Part shown: positions 55,046 to 63,979 of the stretch, one piece after another
Position numbering within the stretch: position 1 is the first letter of the stretch
Layout: every line of letters starts with the position of its first letter
The notes under the pieces: model-generated
Told to the model about the DNA's origin: nothing
Database searches by the model: none
Seen by the model: the letters and a program-made list of their open reading frames with translations, nothing else
NCBI RefSeq assembly: GCF_019752095.1
Contig: NZ_JAIEMO010000010.1
Coordinates: 1-64,000, forward strand
Origin: Nitrosomonas sp.
Lineage (GTDB): Bacteria > Pseudomonadota > Gammaproteobacteria > Burkholderiales > Nitrosomonadaceae
Direction: 5' to 3'
Length of the DNA stretch: 64,000 nucleotides
Made by a program: the position numbers and the translations under genes

Positions 55046-55656
55046 GTGCCGGGAGATTTTTTTTCACCAATACGTCCTTCCTTGCCAGCAAGTAAATTGA
55101 CGATATTCGACTGATGCCGCCAAATCAATATCAGCGACATCAACAACACAGCGAATGTGCTGCCTTCAAAGCCAAGTATGGCACCGGCATATACTGGCGC
55201 CAACGCGGCGGCAACCAAAGCCGACAACGATGATATGCGCCAAATCCATGCGACCAACATCCAAGTTCCGATAGCCATCAGACCCATCCAAAAATTCAAA
55301 CCCAACAACACCCCCACCGCAGTTGCCACGCCTTTGCCACCCTGAAAACGCAAAAATACCGGGAACACGTGCCCAAGAAACACCGCCAAGGCAACCACAG
55401 CCACTGCTTCGTTCCCCAATTCCCAAGTCGTAGCGTACGTTTGCGCCAGAATTACTGCAATCCAGCCTTTTCCGGCATCGCCTAGCAAGGTTAAAACTGC
55501 CGCTGCTTTCTTGCCGCTACGCAAGACATTGGTTGCGCCCGGATTTTTTGAGCCGTACGTGCGCGGATCGGGTAATTTAAAAATCCAACTGGATACCACG
55601 GCAAAGGAAACCGATCCCAGCAAATAAGCCAGCAAAGCAAACACCAATAACGTCAT
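55042..55656 (-). CDS. plsY: Glycerol-3-phosphate acyltransferase PlsY
   Basis: PlsY is an inner-membrane enzyme that transfers the acyl group from acyl-phosphate to glycerol-3-phosphate, starting phospholipid synthesis. The 204-residue protein has five hydrophobic segments and the three conserved motifs: [35 protein letters not shown], and a terminal [20 protein letters not shown]. It is divergent from folB with about 107 bp between. The common tsaD-plsY-folB neighbourhood of betaproteobacteria is intact here. Confidence 0.96.
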   Translation of the reverse strand: MTLLVFALLAYLLGSVSFAVVSSWIFKLPDPRTYGSKNPGATNVLRSGKKAAAVLTLLGDAGKGWIAVILAQTYATTWELGNEAVAVVALAVFLGHVFPVFLRFQGGKGVATAVGVLLGLNFWMGLMAIGTWMLVAWIWRISSLSALVAAALAPVYAGAILGFEGSTFAVLLMSLILIWRHQSNIVNLLAGKEGRIGEKKSPGT

Positions 55657-55763
55657 GTGATCAGCACCACCCAGACAAAATAGAATAGAATCGCGTATTG
55701 CTCATACCAATGAGGCTTCCGGCACTCCCAGATTAACCCACACATTTTAGCGCTTAATCAACG

Positions 55764-56159
55764 ATGGATATTATTTTTCTGCATGACTTCAAGGCCAAGA
55801 CCCTAATTGGCATTTATCCCTGGGAACGGATAGTTCCACAAACTATCCAGATAGACCTGGAAATCGCGCTGCCCACTAGCCGTGCATGTCAATCCGATAA
55901 CATCCAGGATGCATTGGATTATGCGCTGATCATCGAAAGAATTAACGAAATCCTGACAAAGCACCATTTCTCACTACTAGAAGCATTGGCTGAGTATATC
56001 GCGCAAACTATTCTGACGGAATTTCAATCACCGTGGGTTAAAATTAGCGTTGCCAAACTTGGAATCATTCGCGGAGTCAAGAAGCTGGGGGTGTGCATTG
56101 AACGGACACCGGATGCTGTATCCGATATTCGGTCGCGCATAGGTCTAGTTAAGAACTAA
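55764..56159 (+). CDS. folB: Dihydroneopterin aldolase
   Basis: FolB converts dihydroneopterin to hydroxymethyl-dihydropterin and glycolaldehyde in folate synthesis. The 131-residue cytoplasmic protein shows IFLHDFKAKTLIGIYPWER, LDYALIIERINEI and SLLEALAEYIAQTILTEF, followed by AKLGIIRGVKKLGVCIER, the full family pattern. Confidence 0.94.
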   Translation: MDIIFLHDFKAKTLIGIYPWERIVPQTIQIDLEIALPTSRACQSDNIQDALDYALIIERINEILTKHHFSLLEALAEYIAQTILTEFQSPWVKISVAKLGIIRGVKKLGVCIERTPDAVSDIRSRIGLVKN

Positions 56160-56325
56160 TTGAGGGTTTCGCTGATGGATCCAGTATCATTTCTTGTGAT
56201 ATTGTGGGTTGGTAACTTGTATTGGTTTCATGACTCGGTACCAGACTAACAGCCAGCCCTGGTAGAACTCGACACTAATATCCGGCAAGTTTTAATTGCT
56301 TGGCTAACAGGTTGAAGGATAAGCG

Positions 56326-56604
56326 ATGAAATATGAATTGCTGGGCGAATACCACGCCTTTATGAAACAAGCTAAGGATGCAGCAGAAAAACGCTTTGCT
56401 GTGCTTTACAACCTTTCGACACAAATACGCAACTTAGCCGAAGATCCGACAAAAACAATTGATATGGAAGCGGAAGCAATAAAAACCGCGATAGCGGAAG
56501 TCAAAGCAGCAGAATTTGAAATGACTGCCGCAATCGGCTGCGTCAATGAAACCGCCAAGCTGTGCGGAGAAAAAGAAATCACGGCGAATAGTTTTAAACG
56601 TTAA
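56326..56604 (+). CDS. Small helical hypothetical protein
   Basis: This 92-residue protein is predicted to be almost all helical and charged (MKYELLGEYHAFMKQAKDAA, AEAIKTAIAEVKAAEFEMTA). It lacks signal or membrane segments. I recognise no family. The ATG follows AAGGAT with suitable spacing, and the reading frame is well formed, so I believe it is real. It is convergent with sbcB. Confidence 0.65.
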   Translation: MKYELLGEYHAFMKQAKDAAEKRFAVLYNLSTQIRNLAEDPTKTIDMEAEAIKTAIAEVKAAEFEMTAAIGCVNETAKLCGEKEITANSFKR

Positions 56605-56676
56605 CAGTTCTCTGAAAAACGTTTTCGAAACAGTTGATGCACGCTAAAAGAGAAAATGCCTCTGGATGCGGGGTAT

Positions 56677-58119
56677 CTATGACGAATCCATCAAGTTACT
56701 ACCCCACGCTTCCAATTCATTCAATATCCGCTTAGCCTTCTCATCCGCTTTATACGTTTCCCGAAATAACGCAATTTGCGCCGAGAATTCGTCAAAAGTG
56801 ATGTTCCCACCGCCATTTGCTTGCGTCAGGCGCTGCAAGCGCAACAATTTCCACCGCTCCACTTCTACTGACTCTAATGTTTCCGGCCAATTACGGGCGC
56901 GATAGCGAAACAACAATTCAGGCAATCGCTTATCATGAAAATCAAATTGCATTTTTGCCAGCTGTTTCGGTGAAGCTGCTCGTATTTGTCCCAGTGATGC
57001 TGCATCCGCATTGCTCAGAAAACCGTCGTACAGGGCCACATCGACGTCACCGGATGACTCAAATGTGCGGCTGGTATAAGCAGTCGCCACACGCTGAAAA
57101 AACTCGGGAACGGCGCATAATGTTTGCCAATGTTGGTAACAAGCATCCAGATCAAGTGCGATACGTTCAGCGGCTTCATCATCTAAAGTATTACGTGGCG
57201 CAAGTGCTGGGCATTTGTTGATCTTTATTGATTTGACCGGCAGCCGTTGCATGCCTTCGGGCAAGTCCTCGTTACGGGTAAACAGCAATTGGCTCAGTTC
57301 GTCTGCATTCAGCGACAGGAACATTTCCGGGTCATGGCGCAAGTCATACACCAACACGCTGTTATTATTTCCCGGTTCCATAATCAAGGGCATGACCAGC
57401 GAAGTACAACCGGTTTTAGCCGGATACATGCGCGTTGTGTGCAATACCGGGTTGCGTGTCGTTAGATCAAGCTGTGTCGTGGCCTTGCGCTTGTCGCGTA
57501 GCTGCAACAACCAGTCAAAGAGGCGCGGCTGTTGCGTGCGTATCAGGCGCGCCAGGGCAATCGTGGCACGCACGTCGGACAAGGCATCATGCGCGGATTC
57601 ATGCAGAATACCGTTGACCGCAACCAGATCCTGCAGTTTAAAACTGGGTTTCCCGTCTTCATGTTGCGGCCAGGTGATACCCGCAGGGCGCAACGCATAC
57701 GTCATACGCACCAGATCAATGATATCCCAGCGCGAATTGCCTTGTTGCCACTCGCGCGCATAGGGATCGTAAAAATTGCGATACAGGGTAAAGCGTGTCA
57801 CTTCATCGTCAAATCGCAGCGAGTTGTAGCCAACGCCACAGGTACCCGGTTGCGCCAATTCGGCGTGGATACGCGCAATGAATTCGGGTTCCGGCATCCC
57901 TTGAGCATCGGCCAATTGTGGCGTAATGCCAGTGAGCAGGCAGGCTTCCGGATGCGGTAGAAAATCCCGCGCCGGCCTGCAATAGATCATCAGCGGTTCG
58001 CCAATTTCATGTAAAGCTTCATCGGTACGCACCCCGGCGAATTGCGCCGGACGATCACGCCGCGGATCGGCACCAAATGTTTCGTAGTCATGCCAATAAA
58101 ATGTCATCTTCTTGGTCAT
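56677..58119 (-). CDS. sbcB: Exodeoxyribonuclease I
   Basis: SbcB degrades single-stranded DNA 3' to 5' and takes part in recombination and mismatch repair. The 480-residue protein starts with the DEDD exonuclease motif FYWHDYETFGADP, continues with GYNSLRFDDEVTRFTLYRNF, and has the histidine motif SAHDALSDVRATIALARLI (Exo III). An SH3-like and a helical C-terminal domain follow (LRFRARNWPET-type motif: LLFRYRARNWPETL). It is divergent from a RidA gene, 108 bp apart. Confidence 0.95.
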   Translation of the reverse strand: MTKKMTFYWHDYETFGADPRRDRPAQFAGVRTDEALHEIGEPLMIYCRPARDFLPHPEACLLTGITPQLADAQGMPEPEFIARIHAELAQPGTCGVGYNSLRFDDEVTRFTLYRNFYDPYAREWQQGNSRWDIIDLVRMTYALRPAGITWPQHEDGKPSFKLQDLVAVNGILHESAHDALSDVRATIALARLIRTQQPRLFDWLLQLRDKRKATTQLDLTTRNPVLHTTRMYPAKTGCTSLVMPLIMEPGNNNSVLVYDLRHDPEMFLSLNADELSQLLFTRNEDLPEGMQRLPVKSIKINKCPALAPRNTLDDEAAERIALDLDACYQHWQTLCAVPEFFQRVATAYTSRTFESSGDVDVALYDGFLSNADAASLGQIRAASPKQLAKMQFDFHDKRLPELLFRYRARNWPETLESVEVERWKLLRLQRLTQANGGGNITFDEFSAQIALFRETYKADEKAKRILNELEAWGSNLMDSS

Positions 58120-58227
58120 TTACAGATTTGAATGCGCTGGTTCAAAACTCGTTTTACAATAAAAGCATTGCGCCATTATAGAGATATCTTGCGCAAAACT
58201 TTCTCAATCAGACAAAAAGGACACAGT

Positions 58228-58620
58228 ATGGCACGCAAACTCATCAGCTCAGGTTCAACCTTCGAAAAGGAAATCGGCTATTCTCGCGCGGTGGTCGAAG
58301 GTGATTGGGTGTTGGTATCCGGCACGACCGGTTTTGACTACAGCAAAATGACCATCTCGAATGATTTGCTGGAGCAAGCGGAACAATGTTTTCAGAACAT
58401 CGAGTCGGCATTGCAACAAGCCGGTGCAAGCATGAAAGATGTAGTACGCGTCACGTATGTGTTTCCAAAAGCCGAAGACTTCGAGAAATGCTGGCCGGTG
58501 ATGCGCAAATATCTTGGTAATGTCAGGCCATCGGCGATGATGCTGGCGGCCGGCTTGTCCGATCCGCGCATGAAAATTGAAATTCAGGTGACAGCTTACC
58601 GCAATACCGGAGCTGAGTGA
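58228..58620 (+). CDS. RidA-family protein (YjgF/YER057c/UK114)
   Basis: I use the ATG at 58228, which follows an AAAAAGGAC site; the longer frame from 58132 adds an unrelated N-terminus. The 130-residue protein has the RidA fold pattern (GDWVLVSGTTGFDY, DLLEQAEQCFQNIESALQQAG, VVRVTYVFPKAEDFEKCWPVM, SDPRMKIEIQVTAYR). The arginine that binds the imine acid in true RidA sits in the conserved MKIEIQVTA region, here preceded by R. Members deaminate reactive enamine/imine intermediates, but subgroups differ. It overlaps nothing and faces a pseudopilin gene 42 bp away. Confidence 0.85.
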   Translation: MARKLISSGSTFEKEIGYSRAVVEGDWVLVSGTTGFDYSKMTISNDLLEQAEQCFQNIESALQQAGASMKDVVRVTYVFPKAEDFEKCWPVMRKYLGNVRPSAMMLAAGLSDPRMKIEIQVTAYRNTGAE

Positions 58621-58662
58621 TGCGGGAATACGATTTGCGATATCTCAAAATTTCCCGTTGAG

Positions 58663-59592
58663 CTATTTCGATCCGAAAGGTGAAGCGCCTTGAGCCGGTG
58701 CTGGAGAAGATTGCGACCCGAAAGGCGAAGCAGATGAACCGGATGAACCCGAAGAGCCTTGGGAGGATTGCGGTGAAAAAGGCGAACCTTTCGCTGGCGC
58801 TGCTCCAGGGGCACTGGGTTGATTCTGTGGCGATGCCGATCCTTTTGCAGCGGCGCCTTCTCCAGGTTTATAGATAAATTTCCAATCCTGATAAGTTTTA
58901 GCTTCCGAGAACTTGGCATAAACCTCAGGAAATTGGTCTTTTTTTATGGGTCTCTTCTCCGAAAGACTATATACCCCGATGATTCTTTTCCCAATATTAG
59001 AGCTCATTCCAGAGCTGGTGCTTGCTGTCGGATTACTGCTGGAAGCTTGCCCAGCAGTGCCCGCTGCTTGATTAGCATTAGGGGCTAAGCCGGGGCTCGC
59101 TGCTGCGCTCGGATTGGCAGCGGTATTGGGATTATTCGGGGTTGCGCTCGGACTTGAAGTTGCGCCCGACCCTGAAGCTGCACCTGGATTCGTAGCTGAA
59201 CTTGGATTTGTCGCCGATCTTTGGTTCGACGCTGCGTTGTTTTGCGTTGCCGCAGCACCGGCGGCGGTATTAGCCGGAGTTTCCTCAATCAGGCCCCATT
59301 CCTCTGAGTTGGTGATCGGGTCCAGATAGATTTTACGTAAATGACGTTGAACGTTTATTGCACGGCCATCTTGCAGCAAATCTTCCAACTTTTCCGGGTA
59401 TTGCTTTGTGCCGCTACTATGATACGACATGATGGCTTTACGGAATTGTTCGCCAACAAACAACAGTTCAGCTTCCTTATCGCGCTGTGATTTGGCTTGC
59501 CATACTTGCGCTGCCCCGGCCATGATAACGCCAGCCAAAGCGATAGAAAACAAAGCCCAGAGATAGACAAAACCATTTTCCAGCTGAGACAT
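58663..59592 (-). CDS. Atypical pseudopilin-like protein with Ser/Pro/Ala/Asn-rich linkers
   Basis: The N-terminus ENGFVYLWALFSIALAGVIM resembles a type IV prepilin helix with a Gly-Phe cleavage junction, but the usual Glu at position +5 is Trp, so assembly may differ. A globular region (about 35-100) has YPEKLEDLLQDGR and YLDPITNSEEWGL, as in GspG-type pseudopilins. Two long low-complexity stretches follow: Ala/Asn/Ser/Pro/Gly at about 105-195 (SATNPGAASGSGATSSPSA) and Ser/Gly/Pro at 243-309. Such repeats may be surface-exposed linkers. It is the last gene of the leftward operon, downstream of two typical pseudopilins. Confidence 0.7.
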   Translation of the reverse strand: MSQLENGFVYLWALFSIALAGVIMAGAAQVWQAKSQRDKEAELLFVGEQFRKAIMSYHSSGTKQYPEKLEDLLQDGRAINVQRHLRKIYLDPITNSEEWGLIEETPANTAAGAAATQNNAASNQRSATNPSSATNPGAASGSGATSSPSATPNNPNTAANPSAAASPGLAPNANQAAGTAGQASSSNPTASTSSGMSSNIGKRIIGVYSLSEKRPIKKDQFPEVYAKFSEAKTYQDWKFIYKPGEGAAAKGSASPQNQPSAPGAAPAKGSPFSPQSSQGSSGSSGSSASPFGSQSSPAPAQGASPFGSK

Positions 59593-59629
59593 TTTAGCTC
59601 GCTAAAGAATGCGACTCAGAAAGAATCGC

Positions 59630-60013
59630 TTACCATTCTTCATAATAGGTACCGTCCGCCGATTGCCCGGTGTGACCACTATGAACATCATAGACACCTG
59701 ATTCCATTTCATTCTTGGGCGGCATCACAATCCAGGTTTGATTGTTTTCAGTAAATGGATCTATCGGAACCTTGCGTAAATAGTGCTTGTCCACCAGCTC
59801 CTCCAAATCAATCGGATATTTTCCTGTGTCGGAATAAAACTGATCTATTGCATTTCGCATAATCAAGAGATCTTGTCGCAATACCGCTTCTTTGGCTTTA
59901 TCGAGCGAACTGAAATAACGTGGGGCGACAAGGCTCAATAATGTGGCGACAATGGCCATGACCACCAGCAACTCAATCAAGGTAAATCCCTGGTGTCTCA
60001 GATTTGCTGACAT
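59630..60013 (-). CDS. GspG-like major pseudopilin
   Basis: The start is set at the ATG at 60013, ten codons inside the longest frame. It then has a short leader (MSANLRHQG) directly before the prepilin cleavage motif FTLIELLVVMAIVATLLSL, with Glu at +5. The soluble part (YFSSLDKAKEAVLRQDLLIM, DTGKYPIDLEELVDKHYLRK) is GspG/PulG-like. It lies 4 bp after the previous pseudopilin gene in the leftward operon and probably forms the main part of a periplasmic pseudopilus. Confidence 0.85.
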   Translation of the reverse strand: MSANLRHQGFTLIELLVVMAIVATLLSLVAPRYFSSLDKAKEAVLRQDLLIMRNAIDQFYSDTGKYPIDLEELVDKHYLRKVPIDPFTENNQTWIVMPPKNEMESGVYDVHSGHTGQSADGTYYEEW

Positions 60014-60017
60014 GCGA

Positions 60018-60530
60018 TCACCATTCCCGGTAAGGGATGCCATTCATGCCGATGGCTTCCGAGCGTGAAAAAACATCAAAAACATCATCGCCTTCTTTGG
60101 GGCTATCCCAGGGGCTTTCATAACTACGTCTCCCCCAGGTTTCTTCTGCCGGAGTTAACTGTATACCGACAATATCCAGCTCTGTGAACATGGGGTCTCT
60201 AGGCAGGCGGCGCAAAAAATAAATAATTTTCTTTTTGGGATCTTTGATATCCGGCACGCCCATGTAGAGCTCTTCAAGCCTGGGAGGATAACCCGATTCA
60301 TCGGCTTTTTTGGCGATGCGTCCCTCGTCGGTGGCCAGCTTGTAGGCATCGATTGCGGTACGTATCTGGCGCAATGCAACACGCAACTCTTGCTCCTTTT
60401 CTCGCTTTACCATGAGTTCACGTAACGGCATGGCCGCTGTCGCCAGAATCCCCATGATCGCGACCACGATCATCAACTCAATCAGTGTAAAGCCTTTATG
60501 TTTACGAAAGAAGGTCAATGAACTCCGCAT
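60018..60530 (-). CDS. Type II secretion/pilus pseudopilin
   Basis: The prepilin motif is classical: basic leader FFRKHKG followed by FTLIELMIVVAIMGILATAA. The 170-residue protein continues with KEQELRVALRQIRTAIDAY and PPRLEELYMGVPDIKDPKK, which agrees with GspG/GspH-like pseudopilins. The C-terminus SRSEAIGMNGIPYREW is typical of this cluster type in betaproteobacteria. It starts 5 bp after the secretin stop, so it is in the same operon. Confidence 0.85.
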   Translation of the reverse strand: MRSSLTFFRKHKGFTLIELMIVVAIMGILATAAMPLRELMVKREKEQELRVALRQIRTAIDAYKLATDEGRIAKKADESGYPPRLEELYMGVPDIKDPKKKIIYFLRRLPRDPMFTELDIVGIQLTPAEETWGRRSYESPWDSPKEGDDVFDVFSRSEAIGMNGIPYREW

Positions 60531-60535
60531 GAAAA

Positions 60536-62806
60536 TTATTTAATATTGACAGTCGCGGTTGCAGGCAACATCACATCGACCGATTCTCCAGTCTCCAGAT
60601 CTTCAGCAGTGGCATTCTGAATATTGATTTCCGTGATGCTAGGATTGGCCGCAATCACTTTAAATCGTATTTGCGTAGCCAAACCGGTCGTTTGATCTCT
60701 ACCCAACCTGATAGTGCGCGTACCGGATTTATCCCCGCCATCGAGCGCTTCCAAGACGCTGGATTCGTAATTTAATTGGAGTTCCGTATTAACCATCGGT
60801 TTTGCACCGACCAGCCGAACATTGACCGAAAATTCCTTATCCAAACCCACCGTGGTTGGCGCTTGCATCGTCAATGTAGGCGTCATCGCCGCAGCAGCGG
60901 CAAAAGGATTAGGAATATCCGATTCTTCCCGTGCCGCAGCAAAGGCATCCAAGCCTCTTGCAGTAGATGAACCAGAGCCAGAACCGGCTGGCGCAATTGC
61001 CAGGGATTGCGCTGCGGTTTTTTGAATCACAACCGGCAATTTACCCGCTTCGCTGGCAGTGCCGAAGTGGTGTTCATTTTCTAAATTGATTGGTTTGGGA
61101 AGATTGCGGATAATTCGAGGAGTTATGAGCAACACCACTTCATTTTTTGTTCTTTGAATATCTTGATTCGACGTCAATCGATCCAATCCTGGAATGTTAA
61201 ATAATCCTGCGAGACCTTTCATATCTCTTCTATCTCGATTATCAAGAAGCCCCGCTATAATTTGCGTTTCCCCATCTTTTACAGTGAGAAGAGTTTCAGC
61301 ATTCCTCGTCCCTACACGTGGAGCAGTTGCTCCACCTGGACCTGTTATAGTACTTAACAGAGAACTCACTTCCAACGTAACTTTTAGTGTTATGTCATTG
61401 TTTATTCCAATACGGGGTTCAACATCGAGCTTAACACCCAAATCGATAAAAGTTGGAGTTGAAGTAACAATGGCAGCAACACCAGCAGCCACATTGGCCG
61501 TGAAAAAGGGTTCCTTGGTACCCACATGAATTTTCGCTTTTTCTCGATTATTGACTCGAATCCTGGGATTTGCCAATATATCTCCCGCTGAAAAATTTTG
61601 CAGGAAATCAATTTTAGCTTGACTAGTCATACCAAAACTACTAAGACCGGAAAAACCAAATTGACTGATTAAAGCTGCTGCGGTACCTGCAACGGCATTT
61701 CCTGCATAGTTAAATTGGAGTGATTGAGGAAAATTAGGCCCCAGTAAAAAGGAATTAGTACGCGTAATATCCAGAATTGTAACTTCGAGCATGACTTCGG
61801 GCTCTGCGTAATCATTTAGGCTTACCAATCGCTCAGTTAAACGGATCGCTTCCAGCGTATCGCGCATGATAAATAGATTGAGTTGCTCGTTGACATAAAT
61901 ATCTTTGGCCTTGACGATACCTCTAACCATCGCAACCATTTGTTTGACATCGGTATGTGCAATTTGAAAACTGCGTACGACCAGCTCTTGATAATCTTTC
62001 AGCTTGGCCGGTGTGTTGGGATAAATCAATAGCGAATTACTATTGAGCACTTTGTAGGCTAATTGATTCGTCGTAAGAATCAACTTCAGTATATCTTCGA
62101 TAGTATTTTGCCGAACGAAAATAGATATTTTGGCATCCTGTCTTAAATCTTTATCAAAAACAAAATTGATACCTGCCGTACGGGACATCAACTCAAACAC
62201 AGTTCTTAAATCAGTGTCTTTAAATTCCATAGTTATCGCTTTCTTGAAAGCGGATTCCAATGCCAAATCAGTTACTTCCGGTCGAGATAGGCGTGAATTT
62301 ATTTCTGAAATCAATTGACGAGCATGTAACTGCTCGGAGTTCTCTTGCAAAATGGCACGAACCATTGTTTCTGCTCCCAACACATCATTGCGTGCCAACA
62401 ATGCTCTTGCAACATCGACCGCAGCAATATGGCGGCGCTCCAATGCTATCAACTCGAGGCCTGCTTTAGCGCGTTCATTGAATGGATATAGATTTAAGAT
62501 GCGTTGAAATGCTTTTTCTGCACGCTCCAAATCTCCAGACAAGCGTAAGCTCTCAGCATCAAATTGAAGCTTAGCTATAACTTCTTCGCCCAGACGTACT
62601 GCTACTGCATGAATCTCCTGGTTCTCCGGCTCCTCACGTCGCGCTTGTTCTAGTTTTGCAAGCCCGCTTTCAAACTGGCCTTGCGCAATCAGCTTTTGTC
62701 CATCATCGAATGCTATATTCCGGGTGCCGAACGTTCGGTTATTAACCGCGCACCCGGCAATAGATATGAATAAAATGATAAGGACAATTATTCTCCAGCT
62801 TCTCAT
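60536..62806 (-). CDS. Secretin lipoprotein with TPR and cohesin-like domains
   Basis: The outer-membrane secretin (756 residues) has a lipobox (ISIAGC, Cys19) and TPR-like repeats (about 30-165; GQFESGLAKLEQARREEPEN, LNLYPFNERAKAGLELIALE). An STN/N0 domain and N1 domain follow (about 190-340; KDTDLRTVFELMSRTAGINF, QNTIEDILKLILTTNQLAYK), then the secretin pore (about 400-590; RRDMKGLAGLFNIPGLDRL, KNEVVLLITPRIIR). The C-terminal 120 residues resemble a cohesin-type domain (TLTMQAPTTVGLDKEFSVNV). This TPR-secretin-cohesin combination is more like type IV pilus-T2SS hybrids than standard GspD or PilQ. The start overlaps the PilP-like gene by 4 bp. Confidence 0.85.
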   Translation of the reverse strand: MRSWRIIVLIILFISIAGCAVNNRTFGTRNIAFDDGQKLIAQGQFESGLAKLEQARREEPENQEIHAVAVRLGEEVIAKLQFDAESLRLSGDLERAEKAFQRILNLYPFNERAKAGLELIALERRHIAAVDVARALLARNDVLGAETMVRAILQENSEQLHARQLISEINSRLSRPEVTDLALESAFKKAITMEFKDTDLRTVFELMSRTAGINFVFDKDLRQDAKISIFVRQNTIEDILKLILTTNQLAYKVLNSNSLLIYPNTPAKLKDYQELVVRSFQIAHTDVKQMVAMVRGIVKAKDIYVNEQLNLFIMRDTLEAIRLTERLVSLNDYAEPEVMLEVTILDITRTNSFLLGPNFPQSLQFNYAGNAVAGTAAALISQFGFSGLSSFGMTSQAKIDFLQNFSAGDILANPRIRVNNREKAKIHVGTKEPFFTANVAAGVAAIVTSTPTFIDLGVKLDVEPRIGINNDITLKVTLEVSSLLSTITGPGGATAPRVGTRNAETLLTVKDGETQIIAGLLDNRDRRDMKGLAGLFNIPGLDRLTSNQDIQRTKNEVVLLITPRIIRNLPKPINLENEHHFGTASEAGKLPVVIQKTAAQSLAIAPAGSGSGSSTARGLDAFAAAREESDIPNPFAAAAAMTPTLTMQAPTTVGLDKEFSVNVRLVGAKPMVNTELQLNYESSVLEALDGGDKSGTRTIRLGRDQTTGLATQIRFKVIAANPSITEINIQNATAEDLETGESVDVMLPATATVNIK

Positions 62807-63375
62807 CGGAAAGTTCCTGCTATTTGATTATTGATCGTAAGCGTCTGTTTGATATTGAGCGGCAAATAAGTCATCGTAATAGCATCGTCATTGACCGAAT
62901 CCAGTCGGTATGTATCGTTAATTTCTCCACCAAGCTTGGTAATCAAATTCTCTCCGGATTGCGACAGGAAAACCCATGTTTCATCGTCCGCAATCGCTTT
63001 GCCAGCGTATTTAAATTGCAAAGGCGGCGCAGTCGGTGCTGGAGGTGCCGAGGCTCTTGCAGCCTGTGCCATTCTGATGGCTTGTTGTTCTTCTTCATGA
63101 TCGTCGATAACAACCCGTTTCGGCACCCAGGTCGTAGACGCAAACAGCTCACCGGCGACCGGGCTAAATTTCCGCTGCCCGAGCTTACTCACATCCAGTT
63201 GCGCAGCGTTTGATTCATTTTTTTTGGCTCTGTCCTGAGCCGTTCTTCCTGATTGCAGGGCTTCTGGAACATGAAATTCAGGCTCGTCATCAACTTCGAC
63301 CAAAGCCGCAGCGATCACTGTCGCTACCAGTACCCCTCCAATAATCATTTTGCGTTTTTTTTCCGCTGCATCCAT
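62803..63375 (-). CDS. PilP/GspC-like inner-membrane connector protein
   Basis: This 190-residue protein has a cytoplasmic basic start, a transmembrane helix at about 11-27 (IIGGVLVATVIAAALVEV), a linker, and a C-terminal small domain (about 115-190; FKYAGKAIADDETWVFLS, RLDSVNDDAITMTYLPLN) that fits the homology region of GspC or the PilP beta domain, which docks onto the secretin N0 domain. It overlaps the secretin gene by 4 bp and follows the PilO-like gene by 4 bp. Confidence 0.75.
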   Translation of the reverse strand: MDAAEKKRKMIIGGVLVATVIAAALVEVDDEPEFHVPEALQSGRTAQDRAKKNESNAAQLDVSKLGQRKFSPVAGELFASTTWVPKRVVIDDHEEEQQAIRMAQAARASAPPAPTAPPLQFKYAGKAIADDETWVFLSQSGENLITKLGGEINDTYRLDSVNDDAITMTYLPLNIKQTLTINNQIAGTFR

Positions 63376-63379
63376 TTTA

Positions 63380-63979
63380 TTATTTATTCATATAAAGATT
63401 AATTTCCAGTCGCACTTCAAGCTTATCACTGGCCGTACTCTCACGCTTTATAGCGATCGCCGATATCGCCATAGCCGGGACAGTTTCCAGAGCCTCGGCA
63501 ATAAATGCACGGATCTGGGAATATTTACCTTTCACCGGCAAAACCATTTCATAGCGCGCCAGACGTGCATCGTTGTCATTTATCAGCCGATATTCGCTAC
63601 TAGTCAGCTCCACACCTTGCTTCTTAGCCACTCGCACCAATTCACGAATCCAGAATGGCGAAGAATCAACCCGCGGAAAGAAATCATAAAACACTTGTAA
63701 TGCCTGATCACCGCTCATTTTTTTACCAGCTTCGGAATCCGCGCCTTCACCGGAAGAATTTTTCGATGCAGCCTGCAGCGTAACAGCTCGATCTTTAAGT
63801 TTTTGCAACTCTGTTTCTTGCGGCATCACGACCAGCAAATAATAAATACCTGTTGCCAGCATCAAACCAATGCCGACCTTGCCCAGATTACCCAAGCGCC
63901 CCAGCTGCCAGCGCAGCAGCGGTATGAGTCGATTCCACGAAATTTGTGGCAATTCTCTTTTTAAATAGTTTGAATCCAT
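63380..63979 (-). CDS. PilO/GspM-like protein
   Basis: The 199-residue protein has an N-terminal cytoplasmic tail, a membrane helix at about 37-53 (GIGLMLATGIYYLLVVMPQE), a coiled-coil section (ETELQKLKDRAVTLQAASKN) and a ferredoxin-like C-terminal domain ending EINLYMNK. This is the layout of PilO or GspM, which with PilN/GspL form the inner-membrane platform. It starts at the ATG at 63979 and follows a further gene whose end is at 63961. Confidence 0.78.
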   Translation of the reverse strand: MDSNYLKRELPQISWNRLIPLLRWQLGRLGNLGKVGIGLMLATGIYYLLVVMPQETELQKLKDRAVTLQAASKNSSGEGADSEAGKKMSGDQALQVFYDFFPRVDSSPFWIRELVRVAKKQGVELTSSEYRLINDNDARLARYEMVLPVKGKYSQIRAFIAEALETVPAMAISAIAIKRESTASDKLEVRLEINLYMNK